Part shown: piece after piece, positions 1 through 13,581 of the stretch | Position numbering within the stretch: position 1 is the first letter of the stretch | Layout of the letters: each line of letters opens with the position of its first letter | NCBI GenBank assembly: GCA_014529385.2 | Contig: CM043957.1 | Coordinates: 64,908,003 to 64,972,002 of the forward strand | DNA from: Adiantum capillus-veneris | Taxonomy: Eukaryota > Streptophyta > Polypodiopsida > Polypodiales > Pteridaceae | DNA length: 64,000 bases | Direction: 5' to 3' | The notes under the pieces: generated by a model | What the model was told of the DNA's origin: nothing | The model's input: the letters and a program-made list of their open reading frames with translations, nothing else | The model's database searches: none | Made by a program: the position numbers and the translations under genes

Positions 1-42
1 TGGACGGCCAGGATCCGCTGCCCCCCGACCCCCGACCTTGAC
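1..42 (-). mobile_element. Truncated first copy of the unrecognised ~495-bp element family
   Basis: On the minus strand, bases 42 down to 1 read GTCAAGGTCG and continue through a G-rich stretch to ATCCTGGC. The same order opens the complete copy at 57214 on the plus strand (GTCAAGGTCG, then GGGCAG and ATCCTGGC). Only the first ~42 bases lie in the window. It directly abuts the end of the next copy (43-538), so the two stand head to tail. Confidence 0.6.
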
Positions 43-177
43 GGGGTAGGGAAAGGTCGTCCAGTGACCTTTCCCGGTAATATGTGTGACCCCATAGCGA
101 CCGGCGGAGGCCGGGAGCTGTACATATTACATGGGAGTGTCATTGGACGACCTTTCCCGGCCGTGAAGTGGCTAGGG
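43..177. repeat. Fold-back (cruciform-capable) block of copy 1
   Basis: GGGAAAGGTCGTCCA near 49 pairs with TGGACGACCTTTCCC near 143-159. TAATATG near 78 pairs with CATATTA near 123. Between them sits a GC-rich core shared with 57588-57702 in the opposite orientation. The left arm is also partly self-complementary (GGGAAAGGTC and GACCTTTCCC). Confidence 0.7.
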
Positions 178-538
178 GGAGGGGGGCAAGGTAGCGTATA
201 GTGCATGCAAGCGCCAGGTCCAGTGTGCAGCACACGTGCAACTGAGTAGACTGAGCCCTGAGCTTACTTGCACCTGAGTACTGAGGAGTTGAGATACAGA
301 TATTCCGGGTGCTGATGTGGAAGCTGCTCGTTGCTGCAAGGATTTATGAATTCTAGTGGCTGAGGTGTCGGTTGCTCATGGAGTTCTGACTGCTGAGGTG
401 TCGAGCGTACGTTGTTGCTATCGTTTCTTTGTGACAACGACTGAGTTGGCATCCGATAGCCATGCACATGGATTACTGCACATAACACATGCTAAATGAA
501 CGGTCCAGATGTGCAGCCCCCCGACCCCCGACCTTGAA
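43..538 (-). mobile_element. Unrecognised ~496-bp element with a fold-back end (copy 1)
   Basis: Read on the minus strand it starts TTCAAGGTCG at 538 and ends with a fold-back block and CCCTACCCC at 43. It shares both ends and its length with the copy at 57214-57708 (495 bp). The interior has no convincing open reading frame and I cannot align it by eye to the other copy. The 3' block contains inverted arms starting GGGAAAGGTCGTCCA around a GC-rich core that includes GCGACCGGCGGAGGCC. It looks like a non-autonomous mobile element. The lack of target duplication at the sister copy suggests a Helitron-like mode, but neither end is canonical, so the class is open. Confidence 0.55.
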
Positions 539-868
539 GGTGCGAGCATTGGTGATTGCATTTTTGAGAGAGGTCTTCTCTTCACATGTGCTTAAAATAG
601 CATGGAGCTTCCTTGCCACAACCATGTTGGGTATATATGCAATCAACGTCCTCCAAGAGACGACATCTTGGAGGGGATGCCCATAAAGTACGAAAACAAC
701 CTCAGTTGAGGATTCCCCTTAAGGATTGTGTGCTTTTGTGATGGCACCACATTTTGCATACATATCGACCAAAGCACTGCAAGCACGTCATCTTTTATAA
801 TGAGAGGGCATAATGTGCCAACTAAAAAGAACAAACTGGAACAGACTTTTATCACTTCAAACAACTTG

Positions 869-869
<1 letters not shown>
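539..869. other. Intergenic, nothing recognised
   Basis: No supported gene, RNA or element end was seen. Confidence 0.4.

Positions 870-2971
<2,102 letters not shown>

Positions 2972-3019
<48 letters not shown>
2972..3019. repeat. (GA)n microsatellite
   Basis: About 24 uninterrupted GA units. Confidence 0.97.
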
Positions 3020-3022
<3 letters not shown>

Positions 3023-3703
3023 TGCTTTGCCAATCTTGGGTACTTGAGAGTGTGTGTGAGAGGAGCCATGAGCGCCCCCTTTTATGCTTATGCTGGTGTG
3101 CAACTAGTCTTGAATTGGAATGCTTCACACTTTACCAATGAGGTGGGAACACCTCCTAATGCAACTCAAGCATGCCCAACACTTTGTCCACTCTTGCCTT
3201 GCATGCTAGAACTCACTCCCCCTTCTTGGGACTCATCTTGGTAGGTGGAGACGCCACACACACTCGCACACACTTATTTAAGTTCACACAAAGCAAGCAT
3301 GTGCTACCTTGGACATGTGGCCTTGTCAAGCTTAGTAAACAAAGACTAGAGTCAACTCGCTAAATGGGGAATGGCTTATCTAACTTAAGTCTTTATCTTT
3401 TACTTTTCATTTAATAAAAACCATAAACTTACCTTTTAATTAATTAGCACGGGTGCAAGACCTTTGCACAAACTTTGGAGGCTTATGAAGCTTACATGGG
3501 GTTACAACCTACCTACTAATTTAGGACATGTTAAATGTGGATAAATTACCCTTGCTCTTTTATGGACTTTTTCCTTTTGGTCCTAAGCCTTGACCGGGTT
3601 GGTCCATTAGCACTTAATCCATTTCACTTGTTCTCTTTTTATTTTCCCTGGACTTGAGTAGACAATTTAAGTTGGAAAAGATTAGAAATTAATATTCATA
3701 ACA
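3020..3703 (-). repeat. Possible LTR sequence of the gypsy fragment at 3704-5335
   Basis: On the minus strand, the pol remnant is followed by a purine-rich stretch (CAAGGGAGAGG) and then TGTTATGAAT at 3703, the usual order of polypurine tract and 3' LTR. The far LTR boundary could not be placed, so the extent is a guess. Otherwise the region has no gene. Confidence 0.35.
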
Positions 3704-5335
3704 TTACCTCTCCCTTGAAATCATAGTCGTTCTCGAATATGGGGCGGAAAAATAAAAGTCATAGCTAGTCCTGTTACTTTGGTTAGAGGATCCCTTTTCA
3801 CCCATCGACATTCTTCCACAGTGGAGAGACTAATTCCACTTGGTGCTTGGAAGTCTTAGCTATCTTAAGCATGTATTTACTTCGCCCTAATCATCTTTCA
3901 TAGTATATTCGCAAGGTCTATTACATGCTTGAGAGATTGAGCTGCCGCAAGCTTGATTCATGGTATGCATACACTTAAAACTTGTGAACATTTGAAAAGA
4001 AATATTAGAGCCGAAACAAGACAAAATTCGTTATAGAATATACTTTGTTCATACTTCAAAAGGATAATTCTTAAATTTAACAAGATATCATCGGATACTC
4101 TTATCACTTCTCAAAATCTTGTCTTCGTGTCGTAGGATGCAATTTGACTACAAAATCTCTTCTTGACCCTCAAACTCAGGTGGTTCTTCAATTAGTCGTT
4201 CTTTGGGTGGGTCGCCCTTATAAGGTTTCAAGAGGCTCACATGAAAGGCACTATGAATGAGCCAGGTACTTGGTAACCTTAACTTGTAAGTTATTTCATT
4301 AATAGGATTAAGAATTTGAAATGGGCCATAATATCTTTTCGTTAACTTAGCAGACTATTTATGTGACTTGTTGGTCCTCCTTGTGTTCCCTTGCCCGTAG
4401 TGTGACTCAGGCGTGCTTTTCGAAACTTGAGCAATATCCAATCATTTTCTTTGAAGGTCAAGGCTTGTCTATGCTTATCAACCACAACCTTTTGCTTCTG
4501 TTTCATGATGGATATAGCTTTTGAAATGATTCTTTAAGATCTGTGTTATACTCATCAACAATAAATATGTTCCCAAGTGTCTTGACTATCAATGGAGTCT
4601 TGGGTCTTCCTTCAATTACTTCATAGGGTTCTTTTCCTGTAAAAGTATGGATACTATTACTGTACACATATTCTACTAAGGGTAAATACTTTTCCCGTTG
4701 ATCTCCTTGATCTACTTCCGTATGATAGTTGAATTTTCAATCTCACTTTGGCCATCCGTTTGTGGGTGATAGGCTGAAGAGAAATTCAAATTAGTATCCA
4801 AATTCTCAAAGAGACCCTTCCAAAATTATTGATCATTCTTGGATCCCTATCGGATACTATAGATGTTGGTAAGCCATGGTACTTAAAGACGTGTGAGATA
4901 AAGAGGGTTTCCATATGGCGTGTTTAAATAGTCATCTTGACTAGTATAAAATACACTTGCTTGCTAAACCGGTCTACTATTGTCCATATTCCTATAGTCC
5001 CATGTATGGACTTGAATAATCCAAAGATGAAATCCATGGATATACTTTCCATGGGGAATTAGGTATAGGCAATGGCTCAAGCAAACCAAGATGCTTCCCT
5101 CTATCATACTTGGCCTTCGTAAAAGTACATCGGCCACTTGGTTGTTCTTACCGGCTATATGATCAATATGAAAATTAAAATGGGAGAGAGTGTTTGCCCA
5201 CCTCATTTGCTTATCACTCAATTTAGTTTGCGTCTTCACTTTGGCTAAGATTGTCATGCTCAATTGTTTCTCCACATGTAAGGTCTGATGGTTTGATTCG
5301 AGGGAAAGCGTAAAATTGTTTTTGGAATAAATGAT
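3704..5335 (-). pseudogene. Degenerate Ty3/gypsy pol fragment A (RNase H, integrase, C-terminal tail)
   Basis: Read from high to low coordinate, the minus strand first encodes the end of an RNase H domain (5275-5100). Motifs there are HIAGKNNQVAD and LLRRPS, the usual end of a gypsy RNase H just before the integrase. The integrase core follows, with MDFIFGL near 5030 and VSDRDPR near 4850. The integrase tail comes next (YYGPFQI, then HSAFHVSLLKPY, about 4340-4220), and a chromodomain-like piece with YLVKFKNYPFE near 4050. Stops and frameshifts break every domain. Gag, protease and reverse transcriptase are missing: the copy stops abruptly at 5335 beside a CT/CA microsatellite. The 4820-5335 part is nearly identical to 8533-9068, so the two are recent relatives. 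Confidence 0.8.
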
Positions 5336-5338
5336 TTC

Positions 5339-5357
5339 TCACTCTCTCTCACACACA

Positions 5358-5441
<84 letters not shown>
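5339..5441. repeat. (CT)n/(CA)n microsatellite
   Basis: A CT run followed by about 32 CA units. It abuts the breakpoint of gypsy fragment A. Confidence 0.95.
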
Positions 5442-5443
<2 letters not shown>

Positions 5444-6501
5444 ACTAGCACAAAAGAAGGGGGAGAATCGTTGGTGAGGGAGGGGAGGCTTGCTGCCAAA
5501 AGGTGCCTTATCATGGAGTCAATCACCATGATCCTCTGAAAACACTAGTAAAAGATCCTTATCATGGAGTCAATCACCATCATCCTTAGAAAGTGCAGGT
5601 AAATTAATCAGAGGGTAGGTGCCAAAAAAGAGGCGGGGTCCCATTGGAGACAAGGGAAAAATCCACACGACCAACGAGGCAAAATTGAAAAGAAAAAGTA
5701 GAGAATAAAAAAGGAGGGGCTTAGAGGTCATATGGAGGCCATTCAAAAAATTAAGAGGCCTACTAGACCACTAGAGAGAGAGTAGGTTTCTAATAGCCTT
5801 TTTTATCAAACTTTATTTTGTGAAAAAGAGATAATGACACCATTTGCAAAAGACCCACGCTATAAATTATCCTCATCCAAGAGCTAAAATAAGCCAAGAT
5901 TTTACAAGGAGAAGTGGATGTAGATGCAAAATTTCCATAAAGCAAATGATGAAGAGAAAGGAGCATCCTGCTCCCTGCCACCATCACCCACAAAAAAACA
6001 GTGAACTTAGTTCATAAGGTGAAAGACAGGTGTCGTAGAAATCCCCTACTTGTTATCAATGTCACCCTATATCAAATACCAATTGGAAATTTAAGACGAA
6101 GCCACAAAAACAAAACCTGGTTGGAAGGGTCCATTAGTAAGCTTGAGTGTAGGTAAGAAGCTTCTTTGAGGGGAAGTGTTGTATCAAAAGGCACATAGAG
6201 ATTTCACCTTAAATAGTATCTCTCAAGTCTTGGGGTACTCCCAAAAAAATTGGTAAAGTTGAGTCGGGGAGAGAGGGGGGAGTGGGGTTTTCAATGCTTG
6301 AAAACAAAGCGTAGTGGGGAGTCTATTATGTAAAGTGTATGTATAAAATAGAGGGGGTTTTGAAATCTTTTTGAGATACCCTCCCTAAGGAGAAGAAACC
6401 CACGCTCACCCATTTTTTGGAGAGTAGAAGGGGGTCATTGAAATAAGGGTGGGGTATCCATGCCAAAAGTCCAACAACTGGGGGTTGTGGTTGAGGGGGA
6501 G

Positions 6502-6502
<1 letters not shown>
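5442..6502. other. Intergenic with a short local duplication
   Basis: A ~30-bp unit containing TTATCATGGAGTCAATCACC occurs near 5509 and again near 5556, about 47 bp apart. No gene or element end was recognised in the rest. Confidence 0.5.
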
Positions 6503-6977
<475 letters not shown>

Positions 6978-6980
<3 letters not shown>

Positions 6981-8532
6981 TGAGAGAAGAGATTAGGGAG
7001 AGATAGAAAGAGAGGGAGATATGGATTAGATATAGGAAGAGAAAAGCTCGAATATGTTCTAATATTGTCCAATGCATCTCTTGTAGATGTCGAGATGAGA
7101 GACGTTTGGTGGGGAGCAGCCAGGGCATTCTTCCTTTGAATGGTTCACGTCCCAGGTGGCGGCCATCCAGGGTGGACATTGCCTCTAGTGGACCGTACTC
7201 TTGAGACAATACGTCCTAACAGGGTCTTAACTCAAGGTTTAGATTTATCAGTAGATAGTTTTTTGTGAGCTTACACATAGCCTTCTATCCATTATTTACA
7301 GGCATGGCCCTCATACGGTTTTGGAGGTGCCGGTCCATCTACCCAGGTTCCTCCATTAGTGGTAGATCTAGATCTCCAGTGCACATTGTCCTTATGTGAG
7401 GAGTACTTGCATTTGACGCAGGAACTGTTTGGCTGCTACACTTCACAATAGCTTGCGGCCTATGGTCTTTCTCAACAGACCACACCATGGGGGAAAGAGG
7501 GAGGGACTCGATACATCCAGAGCGTCTCGCCAATAGCACCTCCTTCTACCCTCCCTTCTTACCGACCCATCCCCCTTCCGTCACAAGGCCACCCCCTCAC
7601 ATCGCACGGCTCCACACCATTCCATTCTACTCTTGCTTTGCCCAATCCTTGTTGACAATCTACAAGTGGCAGTTGAGTGTCTTCTAGTAGTGCACGGTGG
7701 CATTCGTCTCAGGGTAATAAGCATAGGTAGAGTGGTGGGCGCTCTTGTTGGGATGCTTGTTTTGGTGGTGGAGGGTGAGTGGACTTACCTGTTTTGAAGC
7801 GTTTCACTCCAACCACTAAGGACGAGGACACAGATGCGCCCATGCCAGACACACATGGGTGATACTATAGGGTAAAGTAGGGTGGTGAGCTTGACTTTGA
7901 GATTTCACAAGGCAGAGCTTTTTGGCGCCATCTGCAAATTCTTATACACTTGACGTATAAGAATTCTTTATAAAATCCAAGGACCAAGTGCTTGATCATA
8001 CACACACTACGTCAAGGAAGCGTTGCATACTCGGTTTCCAAATGCCTTCGACCAACATTTCTCATCACAGTGGTTGGAGGGGTGTATCAAATTTTTTTAT
8101 AAAAATAACCAATCAAGTGCATGGCACACAGCAGCCAGCCAGGTTGCAAATCCAGACAGAAACTATCGTGGTGGAAACATGGGAGATGCAGAGTGGAAGT
8201 GGACAATGCAAGAAAAGATTGAGCAAGCTACAATGGGCTCAGCTCACACTCAACAACGTGAAGCTTGCGCTAGGAAAACTCTTAGACACTATGATTTGAG
8301 AGGCAAAGCAGCCTAGAAATATAAATATATAAGTTATTTTTAATTGTACAAGTTTGGATAACAAAGTGTTTTAGCTTGTCAAACCTTTTTGGTTGGCATT
8401 AACATAGGAAAATATCACTTTGATCTGTCCTACTAGAGCCTTGGTCAAGTATCAAGAGAGACACATAGACTTCGATACTTGGCAATCGTTGTTGGAGAAC
8501 CATCATATCTCTTGCGAATGGACCCTTCATTT
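6978..8532. other. Intergenic with one unrecognised short open frame
   Basis: A plus-strand open frame at 8023-8316 (97 codons, start FPNAFDQHF) matches no family I know and has no clear context. It could be the remains of a transposase or chance. Nothing else was recognised. Confidence 0.3.
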
Positions 8533-9065
8533 CAAAGAGACCATTCCAAAATTACTGGTCATTCTTGGATCCCTATCGGATACTATAGACGTTGGTAAGC
8601 CATGGTACTTAAAGACCTGTGAGATAAAGAGGGTTTCCATATGGCGTGTTTTAATAGTCATTTTGACTAGTATAAAATACGCTTGCTTGCTAAACCGGTC
8701 TACTATTGTCCATATTCCTATAGTCCCATGTATGGACTTAGATAATCCAAAGATGAAATCCATGGATATACTTTCCATGGGAAATTAGGTATAGGCAATG
8801 GCTCAAGCAAACCAAGCTGCTTCCCTCTATCATACTTGGCCTTCGTAAAAGTGCATCGGCCACTTGGTTGTTCTTACCAGCTATATGATCAATATGAAAA
8901 TTAAAATGGGAGAGAGTGTTTGCCCACCTCATTTGCTTATTACTCCATTTAGTTTGGATCTTCACTTTGGCTAAGATTGTCATGCTCAATTGTTTCTCCA
9001 CATGTAAGGTCTGATGGTTTGATTGCGAGGAAAGCGTAAAATTGTTTTTGCAATAAATGATGACT

Positions 9066-9068
<3 letters not shown>
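8533..9068 (-). pseudogene. Degenerate Ty3/gypsy pol fragment B (RNase H end and integrase start)
   Basis: On the minus strand, 9001-8738 encodes the end of an RNase H (HIAGKNNQVADALLRRPS). 8778-8527 encodes the first part of an integrase (SMDFIFGL, IVDRFSKQAYF, IVSDRDPR). It is close to the 4820-5335 part of fragment A and breaks off at the same RNase H position, again next to a CA microsatellite. The shared breakpoint suggests that an already truncated master segment was duplicated, not two independent insertions. The fragment cannot encode a functional product. Confidence 0.85.

Positions 9069-9069
<1 letters not shown>

Positions 9070-9101
<32 letters not shown>
9070..9101. repeat. (CA)n microsatellite
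   Basis: Sixteen CA units at the edge of gypsy fragment B. A degenerate CA-rich patch follows at about 9296-9350. Confidence 0.95.
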
Positions 9102-9102
<1 letters not shown>

Positions 9103-9379
9103 ATATAAATTGGAAAATACCCTCATGTACAAAAATGAATCACACACATACACACATACCCATGGTCAATAAAGAGTGAATTCGACCATCACCACTATTT
9201 TTCACTATTTATATGAAATTTTATCAATAAAATTTCAAGCTTATATCAATTTATTTGATTCAAAAAAATGGTAAAGAGTATGATTTTGCACATGTAGACA
9301 CACACACCCACACACGCGCACACATAAGTCCACACCCACACCCACACACTAGGTTTTGATGTAAAAAAAAAAATACGAT

Positions 9380-10824
9380 GAAACAATCTCCCTTGATGCG
9401 AGGTTCGAGAGGGCCACAGCCATGGCAGGTGGGGAGTGTCCCAACTTTGTGAAGTCTTTAATCAAAAAACACTCTTATTATTTCAAAAATTAATCTTTAG
9501 TCACACTACCAATAAAAATTTTTCTTCTCTTTTTTCCTCACTTTAAAAATTAATAGCACTAGGCTTTTTTTGAAGTACAAAATTTTGGAATAAACTTAAT
9601 CCACCTACATTTACAAGTTTCCTACTTTTTTTCAATTAAGATAAAAACGTACTTTCTTCTATAGTTGCAGCTTTTATCAGACTAAAAGGTTAGGTTTTTT
9701 TGGAGCACTCCTTGAGTCTCACTATATGTTTCCCTACTCTTTATCTTATATACTATTAATAAAATCATATAAGATACTTAGTGCACTGTGCAAATTCTAG
9801 TCCTAGATTTCAGTACTCATAATATTAGAAAACATGAAATTCAAAATAGATGCTTCTTTGTATTTCTTTTAATAGCTATTTTGTATTTCATGTTATATAA
9901 AACGTGTAGCCACTTCATTCAATATAGCATCAATATACGGTGCAAAAGACAAATCATTCATATTGTTACTAGCACATAGATTACTGCAATGAGCTACACA
10001 ATGTATGGAGGTCAAAAAAGGAAATGCATCTTTGAATCGTATAGCTACCTGTACTTTTTTTTCCAACCATGACCGATGTTCCATCCGAGCCAAAGATTAT
10101 TAAGTTTTTTTATCCAAGCCAAAATCTACCAATAATTTTTCACTGAAGCAAACAATCCTAGAGACGTTCGGTCATTTACCTCTAAAGATCAAGAAAGGAG
10201 ATTTTAGGCTCGTTTTCTTTTATGTAAGAAACATACACAATCATGCGTTCCTCTATTAAAATGTATGTTGACTCATATACCATGAGTCCAAAGAACGGAG
10301 ATTGATAAACTTATGCCAAACACGCTACTTCAAGCCCTTTCCAATGTAAAACACAAAGGAAACACATGCTTTATCATTCTTTTATGTAAGAAACATACAC
10401 AACCATGTGTTCCTCTATTGAAATGTTTGTTGACTCATCTACCATGAGTCCAAAGAAAGAAGATTGATGAACTTATGCCACATAATCTACTTCAAGCCTC
10501 TTTCCAATGTAATACATAAAGGAAACAAATGCTTTATCATTCTTATACATGTTTTCTAGGATATTTAGAGCGTTACATTCTCTAAGGAAATCAAGTGTGG
10601 GAACATATTTGATGTATGAAAGATCATTTTTTGCAACAAAGTAAGAAACTAGAAATATATTTTTCATACTATCCTCGTGATATCTTCAAAATTTCAAAAT
10701 GCTTAGTAACATCAATTTCAAAACTTTTCTTCGAACTATGCAATGCCCATGAAAGTACTTTGTCTCTTTAATCCCCTATGATTCACCAAGGCACTATATT
10801 GTATGTTAATTGTGTCATTGGTCT
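9380..10824 (-). mobile_element. Truncated hAT-like transposase element, copy 1
   Basis: The minus strand around 10093-9893 encodes AIRFKDAFPFLTSIHCVAH followed by SNLCASNNMNDL. This is the SDGA...IHCVAH region typical of hAT-superfamily transposases related to ZBED and KIAA1586-like proteins. A second block near 10667-10473 (DLSYIKYVPTLDFLRECN) matches the copy at 36691-36497. Nucleotide identity with 32554-32794 plus 35639-36840 is high, and here the two parts are contiguous, so this copy preserves the uninterrupted arrangement. Coding is broken by stops and frameshifts. The N-terminal part present in copy 2 is missing beyond 10824. Both copies share an internal ~180-bp duplication (blocks near 10200 and 10380). 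Terminal repeats were not found. Confidence 0.7.
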
Positions 10825-10947
10825 TAGGTATGTCCCCTCAATCTTTTGATTTGTTTTGAGAGGTATCTTCGGAGATGCTACTATAGCCAAGGACTGGACA
10901 TGTGCTGGTATGTCTTAAGAGGAAAAAAAGCGGTGCATATGGCAGGG

Positions 10948-10987
<40 letters not shown>

Positions 10988-11388
10988 TGACGTGTGTCAA
11001 GAGAGAGAAGCGATTTTTTGTGGTGGAGGCATGACTACAGGTGGGAGGGTGGACAAGAGACGCATGTCGAGGAGAGACACAGTCGACAATGTGGGTGTGG
11101 CAAGGCGATATTCCTATCCAGCTCCATCGCTGTCCAGGTCCCACAAGCACGTCAGTCCGCATGATGCATGGCCATTTCTCCCAGACGTGGAGAAAGAGAG
11201 AGCGATGGCGAGGACGCCGACTGCAAAGAGGGGACGATGGTGCAGAAGCAATGGAAGCTAGAGACCTCTACTACGTGATGTGGTGGACGGCAATCACAGT
11301 CCTCCGGGTCTCCAAATACACCTCTTGCGAGCACACACGGCAAGAGTTGGTCGGGCAGTCTCTGTCGCGCATTGCAATTTGGATTTGA
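10825..11388. other. Intergenic with a (GA)n tract at 10951-10985
   Basis: A GA run of about 17 units. The surrounding short open frames have no recognisable motifs. Confidence 0.5.
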
Positions 11389-11391
11389 GTG

Positions 11392-11662
11392 CACTACAAG
11401 AGGTTGTGTGCTCTTGTGACGCTGTTAGCGACGGAAATACACTGGGTTTTTATAACCCTCGGCGTCGCTAAAGCCGTCGCTAATAGCGTCGCTACGAGAG
11501 CGTCGCTATAATCGTCGCTATGACTGTCGCTATATGCGTCGCTATAAGCATCGCTATATAGAGACGCTCATAGCGACGGTTATAGCGACGTTTACACAGA
11601 AGTCTATAGCGACGCTCATAGCGACGCTACAGAGCCATAAATAGCGACGGTTATAGCGACGC
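11392..11662. repeat. CACTA left terminal inverted repeat and subterminal array
   Basis: After the terminal 12-bp repeat, many direct and inverted copies of TAGCGACG / CGTCGCTA are packed between 11424 and 11662. These fit subterminal binding sites for a TnpA-type protein. The spacing is short enough to form several alternative hairpins. Confidence 0.9.
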
Positions 11663-12018
11663 CCGAGAGATTTTTTTTTTTGGTGACAGGACATTGAATG
11701 CCCTGCCACCCATCAACCATATTGTACTTGATTCACTTTTTAAAAAAAGTGCAAGGGTAGATAATAGACCCAAAATAGTCACCCACAAGACGCATTGTTT
11801 GCAAAATTGACAAGCGTAAAATTGACAATTGTACACATCATAGGCAAAATGAATTGATTGGCAAATGTAATAATGACAATTGTACAACATCATAGGCATA
11901 AAGAATTGATTGGCAAAATGAACTGCGGTGACAAATGTAATAATATACATGGTTCAAAAAGACGTATAAAATCCGTCTCATGATACATAAGCTATGAGAA
12001 ACCCTAAACTAATGCTAT

Positions 12019-13352
12019 CTAGCTACGGCTAAACTGACGTCGTCTAGTCAGACGTCTCATCGCGTCCAAGTGGCGTATCTCTCGGATTCTGCAAAAAAAG
12101 ACAATAAGACAGCTTTCAGTAAGTATAAATATATAACGACATTTATTAAACAATACAAAAAATAGAAAAGAGTAAACCCTAATACTAACCATGCCGCCGC
12201 GAGAACTGAGAATGTCCATCAGGGCGTTTAAGCCCTTCCTGCCTGCGTACTCGCGCTCGTACGGTGTGGGATCATGTCCTGTCATCGACCACTGTCAAAA
12301 CATACAAAGAATTCATTATGTTAGAACTAAAAAACTCATAAACCCTAAACTATCGAACATAAAGAGCAATGCGAAAACACTTACAAAATCGGCCTCAAAT
12401 GATGCCCATCCACCGCTCCCCAAGTGGTGCGAGCTCCCTGCCTCTACTCGCGCTCTGGCTGCATCCTTTTGTTGCTTCCACTTGTCGGGATTCTCGTGCG
12501 CTGCTTTCTTCGCATTCTTCCAATCTTCTTTGGCCAACCAATCTGGCCTGTTCCACCCATGCTTGATTGCTTTTTGCACTTTGGAACGCTTGTGTTTGCA
12601 GTATTCGCGCATTCGAATCTTCATCAGGTCTTCATTGAAGCACTGATCCCGTGTTGGAATGGGAAACTCATCATGAAGTATGCTGATGACTCTGTTTTTA
12701 AATCACTTGGTACTTCACTCCATTTGCTTAGTATGTAGTGTCTAAACAGCTGAGAGCAAAGACCACCCATGCGCGAGATCACCTTCTTGCCGTCATCATC
12801 CATGATGATGCCGCCGCTGAAGTCGACGGAGTAAGGCAAGCCCTCTGGCTGGTGACGCGTGAACCTGGGTGTCCCGACAGGGGTCTCTAGCGGCGTGTCG
12901 ATGGGGGTACGGACGTCAGGTGTCTCCACCGGCGTCTGGGCCCCGAAGCGAGGAGTGTCGAGTGGGGTGGCCCCTGGCGGAGTAGGTAGAGGTGTGTAGC
13001 TACTAGGAACAGTCAGCCGTGCAAAACCTGGCGTAGATGGCGATGCTGTGGCTGGTGTGGGGGCGGGCAAAGAAGGGGAGGGTAAAGAGCCTCGTCGAAC
13101 ACGAGGCGGTGTGGAGGCATCGGTGGCGGAATCCCCACAACAACCGCCACCGCCATCACTAGAGGGCCGGTGTCTAGACGAGTGTGAAGCTCGTCTCGTC
13201 GACGCCGAAGCTTCGGAGCGCGCCGAATGCTCCGAAATAGAGGGAGATGCGGATGGAGTAGGAACGCGCGATGATGCGCTAGAGCGATGACGCTCCACGT
13301 ACCACTGTCTCTGCTGCGGTGACAAAGAAGAAAGAAACTCCTCATCATCCAT
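12019..13352 (-). pseudogene. TnpA-like second gene of the CACTA element
   Basis: The first coding block starts MDDEEFLSSLSPQQRQW at 13352, two bases after a splice-acceptor-like GCAG. It is Ser/Pro/Thr-rich, with repeated TP motifs. It continues through VDFSGGIIMDDDGKKVISRM into KIRMREYCKHKRSK, then WNRPDWLAKEDW and NPDKWKQQKDAARAR (12624-12385). This basic, Trp-rich block is typical of plant En/Spm (Ptta-type) proteins. A donor at 12384 and an acceptor near 12292 lead to MTGHDPTPYEREYAGRKGL, and another donor lies near 12189. The product would bind the subterminal repeats. A one-base loss in the A run near 12695 shifts the frame, so the gene is probably dead. Exon limits are my reading. Confidence 0.7.
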
Positions 13353-13581
13353 ACCTGCATTAAACACACGAATATTTAAACTTAATATTGAATGAATAGA
13401 GTAGACAATGACGCAAAGACCATTAAATACAATGACGTAATGACACATATAAATACAATGACGCAATGAATTGAGTGATAGAAGAGGCAAGTCAAAAACT
13501 CAGAATTTTCAATCAAAAGATGTGAGCGCGAGTAGAAAAGAGCGTTATACACCATGGAAGGTACTTAGAGAGCCAGAGCTT

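Noticed and set aside
43-538. Assigning the 495-bp family to Helitrons outright
   Set aside because: Absence of target duplication and a 3' hairpin fit, but the 3' end is CTACCCC and the flanks are not A and T. Kept as an unclassified family.
12191-12738. Plus-strand open frames opposite the TnpA-like gene
   Set aside because: Shadows of the minus-strand transposon gene, which has the motifs and splice sites.
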